Below the pieces are notes generated by a model. It was not told where the DNA came from and searched no databases. It was given only the letters and a program-made list of their open reading frames with translations. A program made the translations under genes and the position numbers. DNA of 64,000 nucleotides. Source: Candidatus Poribacteria bacterium (GTDB lineage Bacteria; Poribacteria; WGA-4E; PCPOR2b). This document shows, in pieces, positions 43,676-51,877 of this stretch. The DNA is taken from contig JAPPKS010000003.1 in NCBI GenBank assembly GCA_028819845.1, positions 1 to 64,000 on the forward strand, given 5' to 3'. Numbering within the stretch: the first letter of the stretch is position 1; each line of letters starts with the position of its first letter.

Positions 43676-44170
43676 CTACGTACAAATACCAACAATCAAC
43701 ACCGCGCTCGGCATAGATGTCGCATCAGCTTCTCGAAAGGCGTCGCTGATATACCCAACATCATCGTCCGTTTTAATCGTTTTGTACGGAAGCCCCCACG
43801 CTTTCAGCGTCGGTTCGAGGAACGTCGCCGCCGTATCGACGAAATCGTCATCTGCACCCATCGAATGATACCCCCGATAGCCGATTAGCGTCACCAACGG
43901 AATCTTCATGTTAAAGGCTGTCCCGCGGAAGGCGTCCCCTGACTCCAGAAACCCCGTGTTTTGAATTAAAACGACTGGACGCTTTCCACCGACGTACAAG
44001 CCTGATGCAATTGCGAAGGCTTCTCCCTCACGGCTCACGGTGATGACATCCACCTCTGCATCTCCGTCAAACAGGCGATAAATTTCTGCACTCCCATTGT
44101 CGGGCAAGCCAATCACATGCGTCACATCCCATGTCTTTAGTTCGTCCACAATCTTTTCCGCTGAGGGCAA
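43676..44170 (-). CDS. TPP-binding decarboxylase alpha (PYR-domain) subunit, ComD-like
   Basis: 164 residues that match the PYR half of thiamine-diphosphate enzymes such as sulfopyruvate or phosphonopyruvate decarboxylase. V-I-G-L-P-D-N-G lies at the start, then S-R-E-G-E-A-F-A-I-A-S-G-L (with the catalytic Glu), V-L-I-Q-N-T-G-F-L-E-S-G-D, and I-G-Y-R-G. The start is TTG 44170, six bases after GGAGGT, 49 bases past acs; the open frame upstream only overlaps acs. The matching PP-domain (beta) subunit, which normally follows, is absent: the next 1 kb is repeats. Either it is encoded elsewhere or the enzyme is incomplete. Confidence 0.75.
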   Translation of the reverse strand: MPSAEKIVDELKTWDVTHVIGLPDNGSAEIYRLFDGDAEVDVITVSREGEAFAIASGLYVGGKRPVVLIQNTGFLESGDAFRGTAFNMKIPLVTLIGYRGYHSMGADDDFVDTAATFLEPTLKAWGLPYKTIKTDDDVGYISDAFREADATSMPSAVLIVGICT

Positions 44171-44219
44171 ATGGGTACCTCCACGATATTCAGTTAGCTT
44201 CTCTTTGTGATTACAAAGA

Positions 44220-46163
44220 TTATTTCCGCCCTTCGACGAGCGAATCGACCACCGCCGGGTCGGCAAGCGTGGAGGTGTCGCCGAGATTGGAGAGGTCGCC
44301 TTCAGCAATCTTTCGAAGGATACGCCGCATAATCTTGCCTGACCGCGTTTTCGGCAACGCCGGTGTAAACTGGATTTTATCCGGCGTAGCGTGCGGTCCG
44401 ATATGCTGGCGGACCGCCCCAATAATGCCGCTTTCAATCTCGTCAGTGGGCGTTTCCCCGGTCATCAGTGTGACATACGCATACACTCCCTGCCCCTTTA
44501 TCTCGTGCGGGAATCCAACAACTGCCGCTTCAGCCACAGTCGCGTGCTGGCCGATCGCTCCCTCGATTTCGGCGGTGCCCAATCGGTGGCCCGAGACGTT
44601 CAGCACATCGTCCACACGTCCGGTAATCCAATAATAACCGTCCTCGTCCCGCAGTGCGCCGTCTCCCGTCATGTAGTAACCGGGAAACCGGTCGAAATAA
44701 GTTTGCCGAAAGCGTTCGTGATCACCGTAAACCGTCCTCATCAAACTTGGCCACGCCGTTTTGATACACAAGTATCCGCTTGCGGGATTGCCTTCGACCT
44801 CGTTGCCCGCCTCATCTAAAATCACCGGCACGACGCCAAAGAACGGCAAGGTTGCGGAGCCCGGTTTGAGCGGCGTCGTTGCTGGCAACGGCGTAATCAG
44901 TATACCGCCCGTTTCGGTTTGCCACCACGTATCGACGATTGGACATCGTCCTTCCCCGACAACGTTATAGTACCAGAGCCACTCCGGTTCCTTAATCGGT
45001 TCACCCACCGTCCCAAGCAGCCGCAGTGTGGATCGGTTAAATTTTTCGACCCACGCATCGCCCTCCTTCATTAAGGCGCGCAGCGCGGTTGGTGCCGTGT
45101 AGAATAGGTTGACGCCATGCTTCTCCACAACTTGCCAGAACCGCCCAAAATCGGGATAGTTCGGCACGCCTTCGAACATAACGCTAATCGCTCGATTCGC
45201 AAGCGGTCCGTACACGATGTAGGAATGTCCGGTGATCCAGCCGATGTCAGCCGTACACCAGTAGACATCCCCCTCGCGGTAATCAAAAATTAACTCGTGG
45301 GTGTAGGATGTATAAAGTAGGTAACCGGCGGTCGTGTGAAGCACACCTTTCGGATGGCCGGTCGAACCGGACGTGTAAAGGATAAACAGTGGGTCTTCGG
45401 CATCCATCCACTCCGGCGCGCACGCTTCGATTGCGTTCTCCATGGCGTCGTGCCACCAGAGGTCACGTGAAGAACCGAAGTCGATGCGATCACCGGTTCG
45501 GCGTACAACGACTACCCGTTCAATCGAAGGACATTCAGCAACCGCACGGTCGGCGTTCGCCTTCATCGGAAGTCCGCCGCGCCCGCCGCGTACCGCGGTA
45601 TCCTGCGTAATCAACATCTTGCACGCCGAATCGTTGATCCGATCGCGCAGCGATTCCGCCGAAAACGCGCCAAACACCACCGAATGCACCGCGCCGATGC
45701 GGGCGCAAGCCAACATGGCGATCGGTAGCTCAGGAATCATCTGCAAGTAGATGCAAACCCGATCGCCCTTGCGTATGCCTTCCGCTTTGAGTGCATTCGC
45801 AAATCGTTTCACCTCACCCAACAGTTCACTGTAAGTAAATGTCTTGTCTTCCTCCGGATTATTTCCCTCCCAGATGAGCGCAATCGCATCGCCGTGCCCG
45901 GATTCAACGTGCCGGTCAAGACAGTTATACGATGCGTTCAGCTTCCCGCCGTCAAACCACTTGATATCCGCTTTAACAAAGTCGTACTCGCTAACTTTAT
46001 CCCATTTCTTAAACCATGTTATCCGGTCGGCAATATTAGACCAAAACCCGTCTGGATCTGTCACCGATTCCGCGTACGTTTCACGATACTGCTCCATATT
46101 GCTTACATGGGCATCCACAATTGGATAACTCGTATTTTCCGGTGGAAAGACTTTCCTGCTCAT
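44220..46163 (-). CDS. acs: Acetyl-CoA synthetase
   Basis: 647 residues of the AMP-forming acetate:CoA ligase family. The ATP loop [11 protein letters not shown], the acetate pocket motif T-W-W-Q-T-E-T-G-G, the hinge region [13 protein letters not shown] and the C-terminal [11 protein letters not shown], whose Lys is the usual acetylation switch, are all present. It makes acetyl-CoA from acetate in the cytosol. ATG 46163 is chosen because GGAGG is five bases upstream; an in-frame ATG at 46175 lies before this site. Confidence 0.96.
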   Translation of the reverse strand: MSRKVFPPENTSYPIVDAHVSNMEQYRETYAESVTDPDGFWSNIADRITWFKKWDKVSEYDFVKADIKWFDGGKLNASYNCLDRHVESGHGDAIALIWEGNNPEEDKTFTYSELLGEVKRFANALKAEGIRKGDRVCIYLQMIPELPIAMLACARIGAVHSVVFGAFSAESLRDRINDSACKMLITQDTAVRGGRGGLPMKANADRAVAECPSIERVVVVRRTGDRIDFGSSRDLWWHDAMENAIEACAPEWMDAEDPLFILYTSGSTGHPKGVLHTTAGYLLYTSYTHELIFDYREGDVYWCTADIGWITGHSYIVYGPLANRAISVMFEGVPNYPDFGRFWQVVEKHGVNLFYTAPTALRALMKEGDAWVEKFNRSTLRLLGTVGEPIKEPEWLWYYNVVGEGRCPIVDTWWQTETGGILITPLPATTPLKPGSATLPFFGVVPVILDEAGNEVEGNPASGYLCIKTAWPSLMRTVYGDHERFRQTYFDRFPGYYMTGDGALRDEDGYYWITGRVDDVLNVSGHRLGTAEIEGAIGQHATVAEAAVVGFPHEIKGQGVYAYVTLMTGETPTDEIESGIIGAVRQHIGPHATPDKIQFTPALPKTRSGKIMRRILRKIAEGDLSNLGDTSTLADPAVVDSLVEGRK

Positions 46164-46237
46164 TATTTCCTCCATGTTGAATTTTGTTTCGAATGTATAT
46201 TTCTATCAGATTTTATAGGTCAATTCCACGGTTGTGT

Positions 46238-46265
46238 ATTATAAGGTAATCCATGCCATTGTCAA
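46238..46265 (-). promoter_or_regulatory. Sigma-70 promoter of acs
   Basis: Minus-strand TTGACA (46260-46265) and TATAAT (46238-46243), both perfect, spaced by 16 bases, about 75 bases before acs. Confidence 0.8.
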
Positions 46266-46280
46266 TTGAAATCTCTCCCC

Positions 46281-46306
46281 TGTAGGAGCGATCTCCGAAT
46301 CGCGAC
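46281..46306. repeat. Palindromic repeat B, copy 1
   Basis: Begins TGTAGGAGCGATCTCC and ends GAATCGCGAC; the parts GCGAT and ATCGC pair. Further copies lie at 46869-46894 and 50060-50085. Confidence 0.75.
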
Positions 46307-46530
46307 CCACATCGAAAAAGTCCCCCCCTCACCAAGCTCTTGTAGGTTGGGTAGAGCGGTCAACTGAGCGAACAGCGAATGTTCAACCGACCGAATAGGG
46401 AGGGATCAACCGAGTGAATAGCGAGGGCGATAGTCTTCCCATAGTCTTCACCTCAACACACCTCCTGTGGGAGCGGCTTCCAGCCGCGATAGCGCAGTAG
46501 TCACACTTAGTGCGTCGTCTAAGAAGTTTT
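46307..46530. repeat. Mixed repeat fragments
   Basis: Contains a lone left end of the MITE-like family (TTGTAGGTTGGGTAGAGCG, near 46340), a run ending GGGAGGGATC and a C-type palindrome (GTGGGAGCGGCTTCCAGCCGC, split by a short loop) at about 46463-46490. The same series of pieces recurs at 48954-49068 and 50143-50272. Confidence 0.65.
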
Positions 46531-46800
46531 TGTAGGTTGGGTTGAGCGGATAAACCCAATTAGGTAACAATGGCAGACATTAGTCCGGAATATCCAAACA
46601 ACACCCTTATCTAAATTGATGTAGCGTAACCCAACGCTTTTCAAATTATCGAGCCGTTACTGATTTCATAAGCAACCACGAAATAACCAAAAGCGTTGGG
46701 TTCGCTAAATGCAAACAACCTATAGCCAACTTCAATCTCCAATAACCATTCGAATTATGTCGTCCATTTCTTTTTATCCGCTTAACCCAACCTACAAAAA
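46531..46800. repeat. MITE-like element D3 (270 bp)
   Basis: Complete element with both terminal inverted repeats and the inner AACCCAACGC/GCGTTGGGTT pair. Its right two-thirds is nearly identical to the partial element at 47031-47211. Confidence 0.8.
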
Positions 46801-46868
46801 CTATCACGCTCCTAATCCAATCGCTCGATTGTCGGGAATCGGAATTCCCTCCTACGGGAATCCACGCC

Positions 46869-46894
46869 TGTAGGAGCGATCTCCGAATCGCGAC
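46869..46894. repeat. Palindromic repeat B, copy 2
   Basis: Same sequence as the copy at 46281, 4-base palindromic core GCGAT/ATCGC. Confidence 0.75.
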
Positions 46895-47030
46895 ACACAC
46901 CCTTTAAGTCCTCCCCCTTGCCAAGAGGGATCAACCGACCGAATAGGGAGGGCGATAGTTTTCCTTTAGTCTTTAATCCTGTTCTCACCAAAAAACTACT
47001 AATACCAATCGCCGTGCTTGGCGAAAAAAC

Positions 47031-47265
47031 ATGTAGCGTAACCCAACGCTTTTCAAATTATCGAGCCGTTACTGATTTCATAAGCAACCACGAAATAACC
47101 AAAAGCGTTGGGTTCGCTAAATGCAAACAACCTATAGCCAACTTCAATCTCCAATATCCATTCGAATTATATCGTCCATGTCTTTTTATCCGCTTAACCC
47201 AACCTACAAAAACTATCGCACTCCGTATCCAATCGCTCGATTGTCGGGAATCGGAATTCCCTCCT
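47031..47265. repeat. Partial MITE-like element D4, direct duplicate of part of D3
   Basis: About 235 bases that repeat 46619-46853 with a handful of differences. It begins at the inner GTAACCCAACGC arm, so the left end is missing, and runs 54 bases past the right terminal repeat into shared flanking sequence. That means the copy was made by duplication rather than by a fresh insertion. Confidence 0.75.
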
Positions 47266-47273
47266 ACGGTAAA

Positions 47274-48029
47274 TTACTTCCACACAACCGCCAACACATC
47301 CATCGTCATCGCTACAAACCAATGAATTGCCGCACCGTAAATAAAAGACCGGGTCTCCAATGCGAAAACACCGAGAAACACCCCCGCAAATATCGACCCG
47401 ATCGCTTCCGGTAACGGTTTGTTGTAGTGCATCACAGCAAATGGAATGGTCTGAATCAGGATGCTATTGTTCCCAAACTTCCGCTCCAAACCGAAAAGCA
47501 TAAAACCGCGGAAGAAAAATTCCCAGGCGAACATATAGACGCCGTAAGCGATTTCGTACGGGACAAAAAGCTGCCAGCGGCTCCCAGCTAACTTGCATAG
47601 CGGATACTTACTCTGGAAGGCCGGAAACAGCTGTAAGGCGAGGATAACACAAGGAACCATAAGCGCCCAAACAGCGGCAGCTAGCCCCCAACCTAACTTG
47701 CCATTGCTTAATCGAAAGCCGTAGTCTCTAATTTTCTGATTTGTTCCGAATATCGCGACCAGCGCCGGTATCAGCAGCAACGTAACCGCAGTTGATAAAA
47801 ACCAGTAGTAGTAGGGGTAAAGTTCCCAAAGCGCGTGGTCCCCGAAATTATCTGCAAAGTGAGTGTGAAAAAAACGCCGCCGGCTGTACGTTCGGTATAA
47901 TATCAAAAGCAACGCCGATCCGAGCATAACCATCGTCGTCTGCCGATCTAGCCCGTATAGGTACTTTCGCTTTTTCTCTTCAAGCCATGCAGTTGCCGTT
48001 TCGCCAATCATATCCTTATCGCCCTTCAC
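47274..48029 (-). CDS. CPBP-family intramembrane metalloprotease (CaaX protease/Abi)
   Basis: 251 residues with about seven hydrophobic spans. A-W-E-F-F-F-R-G-F-M-L is the first catalytic motif (normally E-E-x-x-x-R), A-V-M-H-Y-N-K-P the second with His, and G-A-A-I-H-W-F the last. Members process prenylated or membrane-bound peptides or act as immunity proteins; function here is unknown. The start is GTG 48029, directly after a palindrome in the leader, or ATG 48011. The stop is eight bases from the end of a repeat copy. Confidence 0.85.
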   Translation of the reverse strand: MKGDKDMIGETATAWLEEKKRKYLYGLDRQTTMVMLGSALLLILYRTYSRRRFFHTHFADNFGDHALWELYPYYYWFLSTAVTLLLIPALVAIFGTNQKIRDYGFRLSNGKLGWGLAAAVWALMVPCVILALQLFPAFQSKYPLCKLAGSRWQLFVPYEIAYGVYMFAWEFFFRGFMLFGLERKFGNNSILIQTIPFAVMHYNKPLPEAIGSIFAGVFLGVFALETRSFIYGAAIHWFVAMTMDVLAVVWK

Positions 48030-48035
48030 GATGCG

Positions 48036-48054
48036 CAGGTGCCCACGGCACCTG
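48036..48054. promoter_or_regulatory. Perfect palindrome in the leader of the CPBP gene
   Basis: CAGGTGCC-CAC-GGCACCTG, eight-base arms, just downstream of the -10 box of the promoter below and ending seven bases before GTG 48029. It could be an operator or a translation-blocking hairpin. Confidence 0.5.
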
Positions 48055-48064
48055 AAGATTAGCT

Positions 48065-48094
48065 AGTATAGCATATCTGACCGCGCGCATTCAA
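48065..48094 (-). promoter_or_regulatory. Promoter of the CPBP gene
   Basis: Minus-strand TTGAAT (48089-48094) and TATACT (48065-48070), with an 18-base spacer. Confidence 0.6.
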
Positions 48095-48350
48095 CGGCAC
48101 CCCGTAATCTCGACGAGAATACGGTTGTTGCTTTACATTGGTTGACGTCTGATGTAAAATAATGAGTATTGAAAGCATCAATAGATGGTGTCTTTCAACC
48201 CCTTAAACTAACGCAAAATTGCATTACAGAATTGGACGAAACCTTAACTGGTTCCATGACGCAATTTGGAGCGTCATTCACGAATGAGTATGAGCCGCCG
48301 TGGGTGAATAAAGAATACGGCGAAGATTGAAGCGCGTCTGTAAAAATCCT
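48095..48350. other. Intergenic region before the Nudix gene
   Basis: About 250 bases with no recognised gene or repeat. Confidence 0.5.
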
Positions 48351-48384
48351 GAAACCGAGTTTTTTTCTTTAAAACTTGGTTTCT
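48351..48384. repeat. Hairpin repeat A, copy before the Nudix gene
   Basis: GAAACCGAGTTTT and AAAACTTGGTTTCT arms. It stays in frame with the Nudix coding frame, so a longer start would read through it. Confidence 0.75.
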
Positions 48385-48422
48385 TGACCTCTTCAATATC
48401 TAACAAGATTTGGAGAAAACCT

Positions 48423-48941
48423 TTGAGCCGTGCGCCTTTTCAAGTCCTGGTGCTTCCTTATGGAATCACGCCGGACAACACGATTCATTACGCGCTTTTT
48501 AGGCGCGAATCCTCGACAGGCGGTTATTGGCAGGGAATCGCCGGGGGCGGAGAAAACGGTGAATCTCCATTGGAATCGGCTAAACGGGAGACTCACGAAG
48601 AGGCTGGCATCGACCCGAGTAATGAATTCCTAAAACTCGATTCGTTCGCCATGGTTCCCGTGGCAAATGTATGCGGCTTCAGATGGGGCAGCGATGTCTT
48701 GGTTATTCCCGAACACTGCTTTGGCGTCAAGGTCGAAGAGGACCATTTGCAACTATCCCATGAACATTCGGAGTATAAATGGCTGGATTATGGCCGAGCC
48801 ATGGAATTACTGCATTGGGATAGCAACAAATGCGCGTTGTGGGAATTGAACTTCAGAGTTCGGCGTGAATTGCAGGGCACTTCCGAGAGCGTTGAGGACC
48901 TGATGCAAGATTCGCCGGGATTCGAACCCTCACTCGATTGA
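48423..48941 (+). CDS. Nudix hydrolase
   Basis: 172 residues with a full Nudix box, G-G-G-E-N-G-E-S-P-L-E-S-A-K-R-E-T-H-E-E followed by A-G-I, near residue 45. Nudix enzymes hydrolyse nucleoside diphosphates linked to another group; this one's substrate is unknown. The frame is open to 48327, but those 32 codons read through the hairpin repeat A. TTG 48423 is preferred because GGAG is about eight bases upstream, and the protein core starts here (P-F-Q-V-L-V-L-P-Y). Confidence 0.82.
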   Translation: MSRAPFQVLVLPYGITPDNTIHYALFRRESSTGGYWQGIAGGGENGESPLESAKRETHEEAGIDPSNEFLKLDSFAMVPVANVCGFRWGSDVLVIPEHCFGVKVEEDHLQLSHEHSEYKWLDYGRAMELLHWDSNKCALWELNFRVRRELQGTSESVEDLMQDSPGFEPSLD

Positions 48942-48953
48942 ATTAACAAGCTC

Positions 48954-49102
48954 TTGTAGGTTGGATTGAGCGATTAACTGAGCGAATTGCGAAGGATCAA
49001 CCGTTTGAGGCGGGAGGCGATAGTCTTCACCTCAATACTCCTCCTGTGGGAGCGGCTTCCAGCCGCGAAAAAGTAGTAGGCACACTCCGGTCTGTAAGGT
49101 TC
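48954..49102. repeat. Mixed repeat fragments with palindrome C
   Basis: A lone left end of the MITE-like family (near 48954), then a GCGGGAGGCGATAGTC run and the C palindrome at about 49041-49068. It repeats the arrangement seen near 46340-46490. Confidence 0.6.
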
Positions 49103-49282
49103 TTGTAGGTTGGGTTGAGCGAGTAATTCCAGAAGCAGTCCTGCGTAAGAATCCGTTCCGTTTTCCGTACAACGTGGCTCGGAAAAGACACGGAGCGTAA
49201 CCCAACGCTTTTCAAATTATCGTGCCGCCACTGATTTCCAAAACCCAATCGAAATAACCAAAAGCGTTGGATTCGCTATATC
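49103..49282. repeat. Truncated MITE-like element D5
   Basis: Left terminal repeat TTGTAGGTTGGGTTGAGCG and the inner pair AACCCAACGC/GCGTTGGATT are present; the right end is missing and hairpin A follows at 49333. Confidence 0.7.
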
Positions 49283-49332
49283 CTAATATATTCTAGACAA
49301 TTTCAAACCCCGATATCCAATTGACATATTTT

Positions 49333-49366
49333 GAAACCGAGTTTTTTTCTTCAAAACTTGGTTTCT
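49333..49366. repeat. Hairpin repeat A, copy before the HAD gene
   Basis: GAAACCGAG/TTGGTTTCT hairpin; it ends only 13 bases before the start codon of the HAD gene, in the place where a leader would be. Confidence 0.75.
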
Positions 49367-49379
49367 TAACCTCGCAGCG

Positions 49380-50141
49380 ATGATTAAACACATAATTTTC
49401 GATGCAGATGATACGCTATTCGATTTTCAGAAAGCCGAAGGAAATGCAAAGTCCCGCATAAACGAGGTCTTGAAAACGCATGCGTTAGACTTAGACACAT
49501 TTTGGAATCGTTTCAACCGCGTAGCACCTGCGTTATTCCGCCAGTTTGCAGACGGATTCATTACCATAGATGAATATAGATTTCACCGGTTTGCCGATGT
49601 CTTAGAAGCTAACCACGGGAAGATTTGTGAACTGACCTCGGAATTGAATCGTATTTACATCCAGGAAATCACGCACAAGATAGAACTATTCGCGGATGCA
49701 ATTCCTATGTTTAAGGTTTTAGGAGCAAAGGAAATTGAAGCAGTCATACTAACGAACGGCCCGTCCGATAGTCAAAGAGCCAAATTCAAGAATCGTGGAT
49801 TATCCCGATTTATCCAAAGCATCTACATTGGCGAGGAGATGGGTTTCTTCAAACCCAACCGCGAGGCATTTGAGTATGTTTTACGCGATCTTGGCGCTGC
49901 CAACTCTGAAGTATTGATGGTCGGTGACTCAATCGAAGACGACATTCACGGAGCGGAACGTGCGGGAATTAAGGCAATTCTAATCGATCGAAGAAACAGA
50001 TATAGTGCGTACACTGGTACCAGAATCGCCTTCTTATCGCAGCTAATCGAATTGCCCTCGGTAGGAGCGATCTCCGAATCGCGACCTTCATTTGAAACCG
50101 AGTTTTTTCTTCAAAACTCGGTTTCTAAAACGCAGCAATAA
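49380..50141 (+). CDS. HAD-family hydrolase (YjjG/haloacid dehalogenase type)
   Basis: 253 residues. The four HAD motifs are I-I-F-D-A-D-D-T-L, I-L-T-N-G, the Lys of G-F-F-K-P, and V-G-D-S-I-E-D-D. The cap helices lie between. Enzymes of the YjjG branch are nucleotide phosphatases. The last 29 or so residues (from S-V-G-A-I-S-E-S-R to the end) are read from repeats B and A and are therefore not native to the family. No Shine-Dalgarno is seen; hairpin A lies in its place. Confidence 0.88.
   Translation: MIKHIIFDADDTLFDFQKAEGNAKSRINEVLKTHALDLDTFWNRFNRVAPALFRQFADGFITIDEYRFHRFADVLEANHGKICELTSELNRIYIQEITHKIELFADAIPMFKVLGAKEIEAVILTNGPSDSQRAKFKNRGLSRFIQSIYIGEEMGFFKPNREAFEYVLRDLGAANSEVLMVGDSIEDDIHGAERAGIKAILIDRRNRYSAYTGTRIAFLSQLIELPSVGAISESRPSFETEFFLQNSVSKTQQ
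50060..50126. repeat. Repeats B and A inside the end of the HAD gene
   Basis: Repeat B (about 50060-50085) and hairpin A (50094-50126) follow one another and are translated as the C-terminal tail of the HAD protein. Confidence 0.8.
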
Positions 50142-50142
50142 C

Positions 50143-50305
50143 TCTTGTAGCTTGGGTTGAGCAATCAACTGAGCGAACCGCGAAGGATCAATCGACCGAA
50201 TAGGGAGGGCGATAGTTTTCCTTTAGTCTTCACCTCAACACCCCTCCTGTGGGAGCGGCTTCCAGCCGCGATAAAGTAGTAGGCACACTCCGGTCTTTAA
50301 AGTTT
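50143..50305. repeat. Mixed repeat fragments with palindrome C
   Basis: Third copy of the series: lone left end, an AGGGAGGGCGATAGT run, then palindrome C at about 50243-50272. Confidence 0.6.
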
Positions 50306-50573
50306 TTGTAGGTTGGGTTGAGCGAGTAATCCAAAAAGCAGTCCTGCGTAGGAATCCGTTCTGATTCCCGTACAACGCGATTCGGAAAATACATGGAGCG
50401 TAACCCAACGCTTTTCAAATTATCAAACCGCCACTAATTTCTACAACACAATCGAAATTACCAAAAAACGTTGGGTTCGCTATGTCCAATCAAATGTTAA
50501 ACAACCGCCAATCCAGATATCCATTCAACGTATTTCGTCAATTTCACTTGCCCCGCTTAACCCAACCTACAAA
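50306..50573. repeat. MITE-like element D6 (268 bp)
   Basis: Complete element with both terminal inverted repeats and the inner pair. Its right end overlaps the final codons of the methyltransferase gene on the minus strand and supplies the TAG stop. Confidence 0.8.
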
Positions 50574-51241
50574 GGCTTTCTCACAACAACTCCCCAGTTC
50601 GTAAATGGAAACGGCGTATATTCCCAAAACCGATCGGGCCGCTCCAAGTGAGCGATGACCTGTTCCGCGAGCACCATAAACTCCCACCCTGAAAACAAAT
50701 CTCGAACACCATCCTCGTTGAAATAGTGGTGCGGCACACCGCTTTCATCGCCGATATCGTGGATGAATGTCCCCGGTTCAATTTCTGTTCCCTGACCGGC
50801 AAAATCAGCTTTGTCCGATTTGAGAGTGACCATCAACATACCGCCCGGAATCAGCGAATCATAAATATGCGATACAGCCTCGCGAATCGCGGCAATTCTG
50901 TTGTGGTGTAACACATTCCAACTGACGGCGCCGTGAAAATAGCTAGGTCGCGGTGGGCAATCTGCCATGTCTGCCAACCGAACGTCAGCCGATAGGTTAA
51001 ATTCCGCTAACCTTTGTTTTGTCAAATCAACTGCGCGTGGTGCGGCGTCCGTCGCATAGACATCATGACCGAGCCTAGCAAGCGCCAAGGTGTGTCGTCC
51101 TGCACCGCAGCCGAGATCCCAAATCTTCAACGGTCGTTCCTCAAATGCGGCTTCCACCATGCTGCAAAACCGATAGACAGCGGTCTCTGGGGTCAGCTCA
51201 CGATATTTTTCATCAGCGAACAACTCATTCCATGACGCCAT
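50567..51241 (-). CDS. Class I SAM-dependent methyltransferase
   Basis: 224 residues with the AdoMet motif W-D-L-G-C-G-A-G-R-H-T-L near residue 42, the acidic end of strand two V-Y-A-T-D-A-A-P, and V-S-W-N-V-L-H-H-N-R. The substrate is unknown; the arrangement resembles small-molecule or tellurite/thiopurine-type methyltransferases. The stop TAG comes from the terminal repeat of element D6, so the natural end may have been changed. Confidence 0.85.
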   Translation of the reverse strand: MASWNELFADEKYRELTPETAVYRFCSMVEAAFEERPLKIWDLGCGAGRHTLALARLGHDVYATDAAPRAVDLTKQRLAEFNLSADVRLADMADCPPRPSYFHGAVSWNVLHHNRIAAIREAVSHIYDSLIPGGMLMVTLKSDKADFAGQGTEIEPGTFIHDIGDESGVPHHYFNEDGVRDLFSGWEFMVLAEQVIAHLERPDRFWEYTPFPFTNWGVVVRKPL

Positions 51242-51877
51242 GATTTAGTTTCCCCGATGCGTAGTGTGCGGCGCAACAGCCGACTATCATTCCAAGTCAT
51301 TAAAGTTCTTGTTTTTAAATGCACCGCAGCAAATATTAACAGATTACCGGTCAAATATGGTAAACTGTTGAAGTGAATCGTCAATCGTAATCCTAATTCT
51401 CCGACGACGGGAATTGTATTCGTCCCCAATGAAAGTCTCAGGTCAACTCAATGCTATGTTGAGACGATTGTTGAAAGCAAGACCCGGCAAGTCGAACCGT
51501 AGAAATTGAAGGATGACGTAATTCAACATTGCCAGTTAGTTTTGCCTACCGACGGCGGGTAATTAAGAAAATTCCAACGCATTAGGATACAAAAAAAGTC
51601 AAAAATAAAACTGGGCCGCGATTGTCCGCGGGCATCGTCTAGAATCTACAAGGAAAGGAGCATTTCACACCGAGTGTGATACTCTTGATTTCGCTGACGT
51701 ACAGGGCATTCGGGCAATCAATGCAGAATCTGTGGTTAACTATTCTCATCCCATATCGCTGAAAAGCGTTCAGTGGCACTTTAACGTGTCGTTTTAGTTC
51801 GAAACTCGAGTTTACGGTTTTGAATTATCATCTATCACGACCGGCACTAGTGCGTTACAGAAAATGGAGAATTCACC
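51242..51877. other. Long intergenic region at the left edge of the defence island
   Basis: About 635 bases without a gene I can support. One frame of about 60 codons near 51.61-51.80 kb (plus strand) reads protein-like (E-S-V-V-N-Y-S-H-P-I-S-L) but has no start or ribosome site and may be a remnant. The base composition to the right looks more AT-rich. Confidence 0.45.

Noticed and set aside
48915-48940. A T-arm-like GGATTCGAACCC suggesting a tRNA on the minus strand
   Set aside because: The stem does not pair beyond three bases, no acceptor or anticodon arm follows, and it lies in the end of the Nudix coding sequence.
42980-50573. Repeats considered as a CRISPR array
   Set aside because: Units are 25-270 bp palindromic elements of several families, not regularly spaced identical repeats with unique spacers, and no cas gene is present.
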